Assembly: GCA_946480635.1 (NCBI GenBank)
Contig: CAMLKV010000023.1
Coordinates: 1-12,449 of the forward strand
DNA length: 12,449 bases
Direction of reading: 5' to 3'
From: an uncultured Flavobacterium sp.
Lineage (GTDB): Bacteria; Bacteroidota; Bacteroidia; Flavobacteriales; Flavobacteriaceae
Program-made: the position numbers and the translations under genes
Shown: piece by piece, positions 1 through 6,885 of the stretch
Position numbering within the stretch: the stretch's first letter is position 1
Layout: every line of letters begins with the position of its first letter
The notes under the pieces: model-generated
Told to the model about the DNA's origin: nothing
The model's database searches: none
What the model saw: the letters and a program-made list of their open reading frames with translations, nothing else

Positions 1-33
1 AATAATAACCCCATTTGAAGAAAGAAATTAATT

Positions 34-396
34 ATGAGTATCATTGCAAAAATTATCATTGGATTCGTAGCATTTATCCACATTTATATTGTTTGGCTAG
101 AAATGTTTGCTTGGACAACTAAAGCGCCAAAAGTTTTTAAAACAATTCCTAAAGATCTATTTGAACCCACTAAAGTCTTGGCAGCTAATCAAGGATTATA
201 CAATGGCTTTCTTGCTGCAGGACTAATTTGGTCATTATTGATTTGTGACATTGAATGGTCTAAAAATGTAGCATTATTCTTTTTAGGGTGTGTTGCTGTT
301 GCAGGAATTTACGGAGCAGTTACAGCTTCAAAAAGAATTTTATATGTACAAACAGTTCCTGCTGTTTTGGGAATAGTAGCAGTATTATTTCTTTAA
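34..396 (+). CDS. DUF1304-type small integral membrane protein
   Basis: A 120-residue, very hydrophobic protein of unknown function that should sit in the cytoplasmic membrane. Four hydrophobic stretches are visible, at about residues 3-22, 51-70, 79-95 and 104-120. Between the first two lies a polar loop with the run LEMFAWTTKAPKVF. An early His/Glu-containing helix followed by such a loop, and the overall length near 120 residues, match DUF1304 proteins. The family is named from resemblance only. The ATG follows an A-rich leader with no Shine-Dalgarno motif, as usual in Bacteroidota. The promoter lies outside the window or in the first 33 bases, where I see none. The last 12 bases overlap the end of the convergent GyrI-like gene, and no terminator hairpin separates them. 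Confidence 0.8.
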   Translation: MSIIAKIIIGFVAFIHIYIVWLEMFAWTTKAPKVFKTIPKDLFEPTKVLAANQGLYNGFLAAGLIWSLLICDIEWSKNVALFFLGCVAVAGIYGAVTASKRILYVQTVPAVLGIVAVLFL

Positions 397-867
397 TTTT
401 ATAGGAATATAAATATCCTCTTCAGAGTTTTCATTCATTGGGTCATACCTCCCAATAGGAAGAATTTCAAAATGTGGTCTAGAATTATCTACTTGATATT
501 CTGAAGCAGGAATCCATTCGGAAAAAATACTTTTAAAATACGTTGGAGCTTGTATAACATTCCCTTTGTAATGAAAAACAGCATACAAGCCACCTTTAAT
601 TTCTAAGGTTTGTAAATCTTGAAAAGTATTTTCAAAATCCGTTACTTCAACCGTTGCCCATTTGGTAAAAGGAATATTCGGATCAGTCATGAAATCATCT
701 GTATAAAACTGCAATGATATTCTATCATCTCCTACTCTATTTTTAATTTCTTTAATATGTGGAGCAAAACTCCTCCACAATACACCAGTTGTATTATTTA
801 AAAAACTCATTGATAAAGATTTACCAATGAGTTTTTTAGGCTGTATTTCAATTATTTTGAATTCCAT
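385..867 (-). CDS. GyrI-like (AraC effector-binding fold) small-molecule-binding protein
   Basis: A 160-residue cytoplasmic protein resembling the GyrI-like / AraC effector-binding domain (SOUL/BtrG-like duplicated alpha-beta fold). It stands alone, with no helix-turn-helix. Family-like elements are the central GGLYAVFHYKG strand (residues 92-102), the segment WIPASEYQVD with SRPHFEI after it (118-135), and the C-terminal acidic strand EEDIYIPI (149-156). Such proteins bind hydrophobic or cationic small molecules; some hydrolyse cyclopropane-containing toxins or inhibit gyrase. Which applies here cannot be read from the sequence. The start codon overlaps the hutH stop by one base (TAATG), so the two are probably co-transcribed and translationally coupled, with this gene second. 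The 3' end overlaps the convergent DUF1304 gene by 12 bases. The family call is good; the ligand is unknown. Confidence 0.75.
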   Translation of the reverse strand: MEFKIIEIQPKKLIGKSLSMSFLNNTTGVLWRSFAPHIKEIKNRVGDDRISLQFYTDDFMTDPNIPFTKWATVEVTDFENTFQDLQTLEIKGGLYAVFHYKGNVIQAPTYFKSIFSEWIPASEYQVDNSRPHFEILPIGRYDPMNENSEEDIYIPIKLKK

Positions 868-2369
868 TATTCTAAATCATCAATTTGAAAACTATTTAAA
901 AAAGCAATAGATTTTTCGATATCATAATGTAAAATCCTGTCTTCTTTTACTAAAGGTACTTCTTCACGATATGATTTTATAAACATCTCAATAAAATCGC
1001 TTGATTTTAAAGGTCTTCTAAATTCAATTGCCTGCGAAGCATTCATTAATTCGATTGCCAAAATACGCTCCAGATTTTCCATAATCTTCAAACATTTTGT
1101 TGCAGCATTTGCTCCCATACTCACATGATCCTCTTGTCCATTTGAAGAAACAATACTATCAATACTTGCTGGGGTCGCTAATTGCTTATTCTGACTCACA
1201 ATACTTGCTGCAGTATATTGCGGAATCATAAATCCTGAATTCAATCCTGGATCACTAACCAAAAATGCTGGCAATTCTCTTAACCCAGAAATTAACTGAT
1301 ATGTTCTTCTTTCAGAAATATTCCCTAGTTCTGCTAAAGCTAGTCCAAGAAAATCTAAAGTCAAAGCCAAAGGCTGACCATGGAAATTTCCTCCAGATAT
1401 AATTAAATCTTCATCTACAAAAATGTTTGGATTGTCAGTAACCGAATTGATTTCTGTTTTAAATACTTTCTTTACATAATCAATTGTGTCTTTTGAAGCG
1501 CCATGTACTTGAGGAATACATCTAAATGAATATGGATCCTGAACATGTTTTTTAGCTTGCTTTATAATTTGGCTTCCTTCCAACAATTCATTGAAACGCT
1601 GTGCGGTTGTAATTTGTCCCTTATGAGGTCTCACTAAATGAATTAATTCGTTGAAAGGCTCAATTCTTCCATCAAAACCTTCTAATGAAATTGCACCAAT
1701 AACATCTGCTAAATAAGAAAATTTCATTGCCTTAAGCAACGTATAACATCCATATGCACTCATAAATTGAGTTCCATTTAATAATGCTAAACCTTCTTTA
1801 GATTTTAACAAGATTGGCTGCCAACCCATTTTTTCTAAAACCTTCGCTGCAGGTTGACGGAATCCATCAACATAAACTTCTCCTTCTCCAATCAAAGGTA
1901 AACATAGATGTGCTAAAGGTGCCAAGTCTCCTGATGCACCTAATGAACCTTGAGTGTAAACTACAGGAAGGATATCGTTATTGTAAAAATCAATTAAGCG
2001 TTCAACAGTTTGCAATTGCACACCTGAATTACCATAACTTAAGGATTTAATTTTTAAAAGCAACATTATTTTAACCACTTCATGAGGTACTTCATCACCA
2101 GTACCACACGCATGTGATTTCATCAAGTTTTCTTGAAGCTTTGTAAGATTCTCGTTTGAAATTTTGATGTTATATAGAGATCCAAAACCTGTATTAATAC
2201 CGTAAATTGGCTCTTTTTGAGTTTCCATTTTTTTATCTAAATAAGCTCTACATTTTTCGATGTTAATTCTGGCTTCTTCAGATAATTGTAAAGTAAAATT
2301 TTGAGATATTATTTCTTGAAGTAATTCTAATGAAAACACATCAGAACTAATATAATGCACTGTATCCAT
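867..2369 (-). CDS. hutH: Histidine ammonia-lyase (histidase)
   Basis: A cytoplasmic 500-residue enzyme that converts L-histidine to trans-urocanate and ammonia, the first step of histidine degradation. The Ala145-Ser146-Gly147 triad within GSLGASGDLAPLAH cyclises to the MIO electrophile. Other active-site elements are Tyr56 in YGINTGFG, the Ser85-His86 pair, NGTQ at 198-201, Tyr280 and Arg283 in YSFRC, and Glu413 in QEDHVSMG. The S-H pair, NGTQ and the QED glutamate are histidase-like. Phenylalanine and tyrosine ammonia-lyases differ there; the tyrosine enzyme of flexirubin-type clusters has NGTS and NQD as I recall it. Length matches the family (about 500-510). hutU, hutI and hutG are not adjacent; instead a GyrI-like gene follows with a one-base overlap. 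A probable promoter lies just upstream. All key residues are intact. Confidence 0.95.
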   Translation of the reverse strand: MDTVHYISSDVFSLELLQEIISQNFTLQLSEEARINIEKCRAYLDKKMETQKEPIYGINTGFGSLYNIKISNENLTKLQENLMKSHACGTGDEVPHEVVKIMLLLKIKSLSYGNSGVQLQTVERLIDFYNNDILPVVYTQGSLGASGDLAPLAHLCLPLIGEGEVYVDGFRQPAAKVLEKMGWQPILLKSKEGLALLNGTQFMSAYGCYTLLKAMKFSYLADVIGAISLEGFDGRIEPFNELIHLVRPHKGQITTAQRFNELLEGSQIIKQAKKHVQDPYSFRCIPQVHGASKDTIDYVKKVFKTEINSVTDNPNIFVDEDLIISGGNFHGQPLALTLDFLGLALAELGNISERRTYQLISGLRELPAFLVSDPGLNSGFMIPQYTAASIVSQNKQLATPASIDSIVSSNGQEDHVSMGANAATKCLKIMENLERILAIELMNASQAIEFRRPLKSSDFIEMFIKSYREEVPLVKEDRILHYDIEKSIAFLNSFQIDDLE

Positions 2370-2390
2370 TTTGGTTGTTTATTTGGAAGC

Positions 2391-2421
2391 CAAAATTCTG
2401 CAAAAACACAGTAAAAAACAA
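2391..2421 (-). promoter_or_regulatory. Probable hutH promoter (Bacteroidota type)
   Basis: Read on the minus strand, TTG (2421-2419) is followed by 20 bases and then GAATTTTG (2398-2391). The second element differs from the TAnnTTTG consensus only in its first base. Transcription would begin roughly 15 bases before the hutH ATG. Spacing is good but the -7 element is imperfect. Confidence 0.45.
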
Positions 2422-2467
2422 GTTAATTTATTAGTATTTATTTAAGATTAATTTTTAAACGCTTTAT

Positions 2468-2475
2468 TATCTTTG
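2468..2475 (+). promoter_or_regulatory. -7 element upstream of the TlpA-like gene
   Basis: TATCTTTG is an exact match to the Bacteroidota -7 consensus TAnnTTTG, 22 bases before the ATG at 2498. No clear TTG is found 19-21 bases upstream; the nearest is a TTA. Confidence is therefore moderate. Confidence 0.5.
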
Positions 2476-2497
2476 ATACTTTAAAAAATAACCAACT

Positions 2498-3862
2498 ATG
2501 AAAAAAAGCATTTACATTTTATTTTTCTTGCTTAACAGTATTATAATGTTTTCTGCAGACAACATTACACTTAAAGGGAAGATAACAAACCCATCTGGTG
2601 ACAAACTTACAGTAAGAGGAGAATTGTTTGAAAAAGAAATTCCTTTAAAAAGTGACGGAACATTTAGCGTATCTTTTCCTATTGAATATGATGGTGTTTA
2701 CCTAATGGCTACAAAAAATAATCGTGCGGCAATGTATTTGACAAAAACTAGTAAGTTAAATATTTCTGCGGATGATGCCAACTTCAACAATACTATAAAA
2801 TTTGGAGGAGTTGGAAGTGCAGAAAATAATTTTTGGCAACAAAAAAATACCATTCTAAATAAGGAAATGTCTAATCCTCAATTATTTTATTCAATTGAAG
2901 AAAAACTTTATATTAATAAAATTAAAGAACTAAAAAACAATGTTTTAACATTACTAAATAGTACTAAATTTTCAGATAAATCTTTTAAAGAAAATGAAAA
3001 GAAAAGTTTAGATTATTTTGAACAATTACAATTTTTGATATACCAAAGATATCATGCACATTACGCAAAAAAAGAAGGCTTTAAAACGTCAGACACTTTC
3101 CCAAAAGTTAATCCAGCAATCGATTATGATAACGAAGCTGATTACCAGTTTTCTAGTCATTACAAACAATTAGTTAATGCAAATTTCAACAACATCTTAA
3201 CTTCTAAAATAGGTAATGAGGACGAATACACATACAAAGTTGCTTTACCCGAAATCAAAAAAATTAAAAGTAAATCAATTAAAAATGCTTTAATCCAAAA
3301 TTTAGCTTACGAAGTTATTGCTGGAAATCCCGATTCTGAAATGCTGTATAATGAGATTATGACACTTTCAGACAATACAAAACTTAAAGAATCTTTAACT
3401 GCAAAGTATAACAAAATAAAAACAATGGCAGTTGGAAAAGCATCGCCAAAATTTGAGTACGAAAACTTTAAAGGAGGAAAAACTTCTTTAGAAAGCTTAA
3501 AAGGGAAATACGTTTATATTGATGTTTGGGCAACTTGGTGTGGTCCTTGCCGCAAAGAAATTCCAAGCTTACAAAGCTTAGAAGAAAAATATCATGGAAA
3601 AAATATTGAATTTGTAAGTATTTCCATAGACACAAAAAAGGACTACGAAAAATGGAAAAAGTTTGTTGAAGAAAAACAACTTGGAGGAATTCAATTATTT
3701 GCTGATAACGATTGGAACTCAAAATTTGTAACTGATTACGCAATTGAAGGAATTCCGAGATTTATTTTAGTTGATCCAAACGGAAATATCACTTCGGCTG
3801 ATGCTCCTCGACCATCAGACCCAAAATTAGTCGCTAAATTTGATGAATTAGGAATAAAATAA
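2498..3862 (+). CDS. Secreted TlpA-family thioredoxin-like oxidoreductase with DUF4369-like N-terminal domain
   Basis: A 454-residue exported protein. Residues 1-20 form a signal peptide (MKK, a hydrophobic run, then FSA), so it should act outside the cytoplasmic membrane. Residues 22-112 are a beta-rich region resembling DUF4369 (TLKGKI, then the DGTFSVSF strand). Residues 113-305 are a charged, probably helical linker. Residues 311-454 are a TlpA/AhpC-TSA-like thioredoxin fold, with WCGPC at 347-351 (Cys348, Cys351) and the cis-proline at 420 in EGIPRF. Such proteins reduce or isomerise disulfides in the periplasm. Flavobacteria usually have several copies, so a specific partner cannot be named. 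Both cysteines are present and the length suits the multi-domain form. The gene is divergent from hutH and ends at a strong bidirectional terminator. Confidence 0.88.
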   Translation: MKKSIYILFFLLNSIIMFSADNITLKGKITNPSGDKLTVRGELFEKEIPLKSDGTFSVSFPIEYDGVYLMATKNNRAAMYLTKTSKLNISADDANFNNTIKFGGVGSAENNFWQQKNTILNKEMSNPQLFYSIEEKLYINKIKELKNNVLTLLNSTKFSDKSFKENEKKSLDYFEQLQFLIYQRYHAHYAKKEGFKTSDTFPKVNPAIDYDNEADYQFSSHYKQLVNANFNNILTSKIGNEDEYTYKVALPEIKKIKSKSIKNALIQNLAYEVIAGNPDSEMLYNEIMTLSDNTKLKESLTAKYNKIKTMAVGKASPKFEYENFKGGKTSLESLKGKYVYIDVWATWCGPCRKEIPSLQSLEEKYHGKNIEFVSISIDTKKDYEKWKKFVEEKQLGGIQLFADNDWNSKFVTDYAIEGIPRFILVDPNGNITSADAPRPSDPKLVAKFDELGIK

Positions 3863-3867
3863 TTAAT

Positions 3868-3889
3868 AAAGGCTGCTTATGCAGCCTTT
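3868..3889. terminator. Bidirectional intrinsic terminator between the tlpA-like gene and nnrD
   Basis: A perfect 9-bp stem (AAAGGCTGC / GCAGCCTTT) has a TTAT loop and A/T tracts on both sides. It lies 5 bases after the plus-strand stop codon and 1 base from the minus-strand nnrD stop, so it can serve both convergent genes. Confidence 0.85.
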
Positions 3890-3890
3890 T

Positions 3891-4737
3891 CTATTTTTCT
3901 AAAGTAAGAAAAGCTTTTCCCAAATAATGTATTATATCTGAAGCTATAAAGGAATGATATCCAGTTTTAGAAACTGCTAAAGTAGCTGTTAAACCATGAA
4001 GATAAACTCCCAAAACAGATGCATCAACAGTGTCATATCCTTGAGCAATTAAGCCTGTAATTATTCCAGTTAAAACGTCTCCACTTCCTGCAGTAGCTAG
4101 TGCTTGGTTTCCAGTTGAATTTACATAAACATCATTTTTATACACTATTATTGTTGGAGCGCCTTTTACAATAATTACAACATCATGATTATTTGAAAAA
4201 TTTTTAACTTTTTCAATCATTTCATCTTCTGTATTCCAATTTCCTATCAAACGTTCCAATTCCTTGCGATGTGGTGTTAAAACTGTTTTCTTTGGTAAAT
4301 TTTCTAACCAAGTTTTATTTACAGAAAGAATATTTAACCCATCAGCATCAATAACCATAGGTAAAAAATTCATCTTTAAAAACTGACAAAAAGCGTGTTG
4401 TGTTTCCTTATGCAATCCCATCCCCATTCCTATTCCAATAGCTTGAATTGATAAAGTAGTATGAATTGATGAAATATACTCATTACATTCATCTGTCAAC
4501 CATTACTTCAGGCACTACAGTCTGTACAATTTCATAACCACATTTAGGAATATAAGTAGTTACAAGTCCAGTTCCAGATTTCAAACAAGCTTTAGCAGAA
4601 AGACAAACAGAGCCAATTTTACCATAACTACCACCAACAATTAAAGCATGCCCTTGAGTTCCTTTGTGAGCATTTTTTTTAATTGGTTTAAATAATGATT
4701 TCACAAATTCTGGATTAATTAGATTGTGTTTTTTCAT
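3891..4737 (-). pseudogene. nnrD: ADP-dependent NAD(P)H-hydrate dehydratase, frameshifted
   Basis: This family dehydrates S-NAD(P)HX, a damaged cofactor, back to NAD(P)H using ADP. The gene is in two frames. The first 82 codons (from ATG at 4737) carry [18 protein letters not shown] and run through PEVMV to a TGA at 4491-4489. The rest of the domain continues in another frame from about 4499 to the TAG at 3891: IGIGMGMG (ATP/ADP loop), VIDADGLN, LTPHRKELERL, then ATAGSGDVLTGI with the catalytic-type GSGD. The downstream frame opens only after a TAA at 4505-4503, so the shift lies within about 4502-4492. Removing one T there would give PEVMVTDECNEY and 281 residues, normal for an NnrD lacking the epimerase half. 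Both halves are well conserved, so the lesion is recent or a sequence error. Confidence 0.85.
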
Positions 4738-4749
4738 AATATGAATTTA

Positions 4750-4779
4750 CAAAAATATGATTATTTCATCCTTTTGTAA
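4750..4779 (-). promoter_or_regulatory. Probable nnrD promoter
   Basis: On the minus strand the exact -7 element TATTTTTG (4757-4750) is preceded, at 19 bases, by TTA (4779-4777) in place of the usual TTG. The ATG is only about 12 bases further on, implying a very short leader. Confidence 0.5.
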
Positions 4780-4803
4780 CTCGGTAAAAAATCAATACAT
4801 TAG
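4774..4803 (+). promoter_or_regulatory. Possible gcvT promoter
   Basis: TTG (4774-4776), a 19-base spacer, then TACATTAG (4796-4803), one mismatch from TAnnTTTG. The ATG of gcvT is 27 bases beyond. The -33 TTG directly abuts the -33 position of the divergent nnrD promoter. Confidence 0.4.
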
Positions 4804-4830
4804 CGCTCGAAAATAATTTTACAACACAAT

Positions 4831-5913
4831 ATGAAAAATACAGCATTAACGCACATTCACGAAAGTTTGGGAGCTAAAATGGTTCCATTTGCAGGTTACA
4901 ATATGCCTGTTCAATACGAAGGAGTTAACATTGAACATGAAACAGTTCGTAATGGCGTAGGAGTTTTTGATGTTTCTCACATGGGGGAATTTTTACTTTC
5001 GGGAGAAAATGCCCTAGCATTGATTCAGAAAGTTACTTCAAACGATGCTTCAAAATTAGTTGACGGAAAAGCACAATATTCTTGTTTACCAAATAATGAA
5101 GGTGGAATTGTAGATGATTTAATCGTTTACAAAATTGCTGACAATCATTATATGTTGGTTGTAAATGCTTCAAATATTGAAAAAGATTGGAATTGGATTT
5201 CATCTCACAATGATTTAGGAGTAGAAATGATTGATAATTCTAATAATTACTCATTATTAGCAATTCAAGGTCCTAAAGCTGCAGAAGCTATGCAATCTCT
5301 AACATCTATTGATTTAGTTAACATGCCTTACTATTCGTTCCAAATTGGAGAATTTGCTGGCGTAAATGACGTGATTGTTTCTGCTACAGGTTATACAGGT
5401 TCTGGAGGATTTGAAATTTATTTCAAAAATGAAGATGCTGCAACTATTTGGGCAAGAGTTTTTGAAGCTGGTGCAACTTTCGGAATTAAACCAATTGGTT
5501 TAGCAGCTCGTGATACATTACGTTTAGAAATGGGATTCTGTTTATACGGAAACGATATCAATGATACAACTTCTCCATTAGAAGCAGGATTAGGTTGGAT
5601 TACTAAGTTTGATAAAGAATTCACTAATTCGGTTAATCTTAAGAAACAAAAAGAAGAAGGTGTTACACGTAAATTAGTTGGTTTTGAATTAATCGAAAGA
5701 GGTATCCCTCGTCATGACTACGAAATTGTAGACAGTAATGGAAATGTAATTGGAGTTGTAACCTCTGGAACACAATCACCATCTCTTAATAAAGGAATTG
5801 GATTAGGTTATGTTCCCACTGAATTATCTACAGTAGGTTCAGAGATTTTTATCCGTATCAGAAATAAAGATATCGCTGCAAAAGTGGTTAAATTACCTTT
5901 TTACAAAAAATAA
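4831..5913 (+). CDS. gcvT: Aminomethyltransferase, glycine cleavage system T-protein
   Basis: A cytoplasmic 360-residue enzyme. It takes the aminomethyl group from lipoylated H-protein to tetrahydrofolate, giving 5,10-methylene-THF, ammonia and dihydrolipoyl-H. The N-terminal signature [15 protein letters not shown] (15-29), [10 protein letters not shown] (44-53), and [11 protein letters not shown] (91-101) align with characterised T-proteins as I recall them. Asp96 in the last motif corresponds to the catalytic/folate-contacting Asp96 of the Thermotoga enzyme. [12 protein letters not shown] follows near 187-198, and the C-terminal barrel region includes [19 protein letters not shown]. Length is normal and no key residue is missing. 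gcvH and gcvP are not adjacent, as is common in Flavobacteriia. The gene has its own possible promoter and ends in a strong hairpin terminator. Confidence 0.96.
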   Translation: MKNTALTHIHESLGAKMVPFAGYNMPVQYEGVNIEHETVRNGVGVFDVSHMGEFLLSGENALALIQKVTSNDASKLVDGKAQYSCLPNNEGGIVDDLIVYKIADNHYMLVVNASNIEKDWNWISSHNDLGVEMIDNSNNYSLLAIQGPKAAEAMQSLTSIDLVNMPYYSFQIGEFAGVNDVIVSATGYTGSGGFEIYFKNEDAATIWARVFEAGATFGIKPIGLAARDTLRLEMGFCLYGNDINDTTSPLEAGLGWITKFDKEFTNSVNLKKQKEEGVTRKLVGFELIERGIPRHDYEIVDSNGNVIGVVTSGTQSPSLNKGIGLGYVPTELSTVGSEIFIRIRNKDIAAKVVKLPFYKK

Positions 5914-5917
5914 TTTC

Positions 5918-5947
5918 AAAAGGAGGCTCGAAAGAACCTCCTTTTTT
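5918..5947 (+). terminator. Intrinsic terminator after gcvT
   Basis: A 9-bp stem (AAAAGGAGG / CCTCCTTTT) with a 10-base apex is followed by more T residues. The apex can pair further to close a GAAA tetraloop with one mismatch. It starts 5 bases after the gcvT stop. The GGAGG here belongs to the stem and is not a ribosome binding site. Confidence 0.88.
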
Positions 5948-5976
5948 GGCAAAATGCATTAATAATTTTATTTTTG
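5946..5976 (+). promoter_or_regulatory. Strong Bacteroidota-type promoter of yebC
   Basis: TTG (5946-5948), a 20-base spacer and an exact TATTTTTG followed by C (5969-5976). This is the best promoter in the window. The TTG is formed by the last two T residues of the gcvT terminator tract plus the next G. The expected leader is about 35-40 bases. Confidence 0.75.
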
Positions 5977-6021
5977 CACTCTAATTTATAGAAACATAGA
6001 AACTAAAATATATTCTTAGAA

Positions 6022-6732
6022 ATGGGAAGAGCGTTTGAATTTAGAAAAGCACGTAAAATGAAACGTTGGTCTGCAATGGCAAAAACGTTTACAAAAATTG
6101 GTAAAGATATTGTAATGGCAGTTAAAGAAGGAGGTCCTAATCCAGAAACTAACTCTCGTTTAAGAGCAGTTATCCAAAATGCGAAAGCTGCAAACATGCC
6201 AAAAGATAACGTAGATCGTGCTATCAAAAAAGCATCTGACAAAGATACTGCCAACTATAAAGAAGTTTTATTTGAAGGATATGCTCCTCACGGAATTGCT
6301 ATTTTAATTGAAACAGCTACAGATAATAATAATAGAACCGTTGCCAATATCAGAAGTTATTTCAACAAATGTAATGGTGCTTTAGGTACTCAAGGATCTG
6401 TTGAGTTCATGTTCGATCACACTTGCAATTTTCGTATTCCTGCAGAAGGACAAGATGTTGAAGAATTAGAATTAGAAATGATTGATTTTGGAGTTGAAGA
6501 AATTTTCGCTGATGAAGATGGTATTGTAATGTATGCTCCTTTTGAAAGTTTTGGTGCAATTCAAAAAGAATTAGAAAACAGAGGAATAGAAGTATTATCT
6601 TCTGGTTTTGAAAGAATACCACAAGTAACAAAAGAGTTAACTCCTGAACAAGTTGCTGATGTAGAAAAACTTTTAGAAAAAATTGAAGAGGATGATGATG
6701 TAATGAACGTTTTCCACACAATGCAAGAATAA
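6022..6732 (+). CDS. yebC: YebC/PmpR/TACO1-family protein
   Basis: A 236-residue cytoplasmic protein of the YebC/TACO1 family. Bacterial members were first described as DNA-binding regulators; TACO1 and more recent bacterial work point to a role in translation at difficult sequences such as proline runs. Which role applies here is not decided by the sequence. Visible family features are the basic N-terminus MGRAFEFRKARKMKRW, the FTKIGKDI helix, GGPNPETNSRLR (37-48), NAKAANMPKDNVDRAIKKA (53-71), FEGYAPHG, TDNNNRTVANIR, GSVEFMF, and the acidic C-terminus EEDDDVMNVFHTM. The GRAF opening, in place of the AGHSKW opening of classical YebC, resembles the YeeN-like subgroup. The first ATG is used, after an A-rich leader. 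The gene is monocistronic, with a strong promoter and terminator. Confidence 0.93.
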   Translation: MGRAFEFRKARKMKRWSAMAKTFTKIGKDIVMAVKEGGPNPETNSRLRAVIQNAKAANMPKDNVDRAIKKASDKDTANYKEVLFEGYAPHGIAILIETATDNNNRTVANIRSYFNKCNGALGTQGSVEFMFDHTCNFRIPAEGQDVEELELEMIDFGVEEIFADEDGIVMYAPFESFGAIQKELENRGIEVLSSGFERIPQVTKELTPEQVADVEKLLEKIEEDDDVMNVFHTMQE

Positions 6733-6756
6733 TAAAACTATATTTTTTAGTCATAC

Positions 6757-6783
6757 AAACTCCTGAATCTTCAGGAGTTTTTT
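6757..6783 (+). terminator. Intrinsic terminator after yebC
   Basis: A perfect 10-bp stem (AAACTCCTGA / TCAGGAGTTT) with an ATCT loop is followed by three further T residues, 24 bases after the yebC stop. Confidence 0.88.
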
Positions 6784-6793
6784 CGTTTATATG

Positions 6794-6809
6794 AGAATTA
6801 TATAATTCT
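6794..6809. repeat. 16-base perfect AT-rich palindrome, possible operator
   Basis: AGAATTATATAATTCT reads the same on both strands. It lies between the yebC terminator and the promoter of the secreted-protein gene, about 40 bases upstream of that gene's -7 element, which would suit an activator or regulator dimer site. Composition is AT-only in the centre, so chance is possible. Confidence 0.35.
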
Positions 6810-6848
6810 TCCTTAAAATGATATAAAACATTTCTGTACTCAACAATC

Positions 6849-6856
6849 TAAATTTG
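6849..6856 (+). promoter_or_regulatory. -7 element of the secreted-protein gene
   Basis: TAAATTTG matches TAnnTTTG exactly, 29 bases before the ATG at 6886. No TTG stands at the expected distance upstream, so the promoter may depend on an activator or be only moderately strong. Confidence 0.5.
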
Positions 6857-6885
6857 TACTATACAATAACAAAAACTAAAAAGTT

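Noticed and set aside
1814..2050. Plus-strand open frame antisense to hutH
   Set aside because: It has no family resemblance and lies inside a fully conserved histidase; it is a shadow. The same applies to open frames at 3468-3743, 5418-5624, 6003-6254, 6407-6754, 7015-7209 and 11609-11899.
867..2369. Tyrosine or phenylalanine ammonia-lyase rather than histidase
   Set aside because: The Ser85-His86 pair, NGTQ and Glu413 in QEDH follow the histidase pattern, and no aryl-polyene or flexirubin genes are nearby.
4489..4499. Programmed +1 frameshift in nnrD, reading AGA-UGA-A in the manner of a release-factor site
   Set aside because: The geometry allows a +1 shift, but AGA is a common arginine codon in AT-rich flavobacteria, there is no stimulatory signal I can see, and NnrD is not known to use frameshifting. 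A mutation or sequence error is simpler.
3891..4499. Downstream half of nnrD as a separate gene
   Set aside because: It begins at a TTG inside the conserved domain and lacks the N-terminal glycine-rich part; it is the continuation of the upstream frame.
4738..4830. Glycine riboswitch upstream of gcvT
   Set aside because: The gap is only 93 bases, mostly taken up by divergent promoter elements, and I see no conserved aptamer-like helices.
5921..5926. AGGAGG as a Shine-Dalgarno sequence for yebC
   Set aside because: It is almost 100 bases upstream of the yebC start, forms one arm of the gcvT terminator, and Bacteroidota rarely use such sites.
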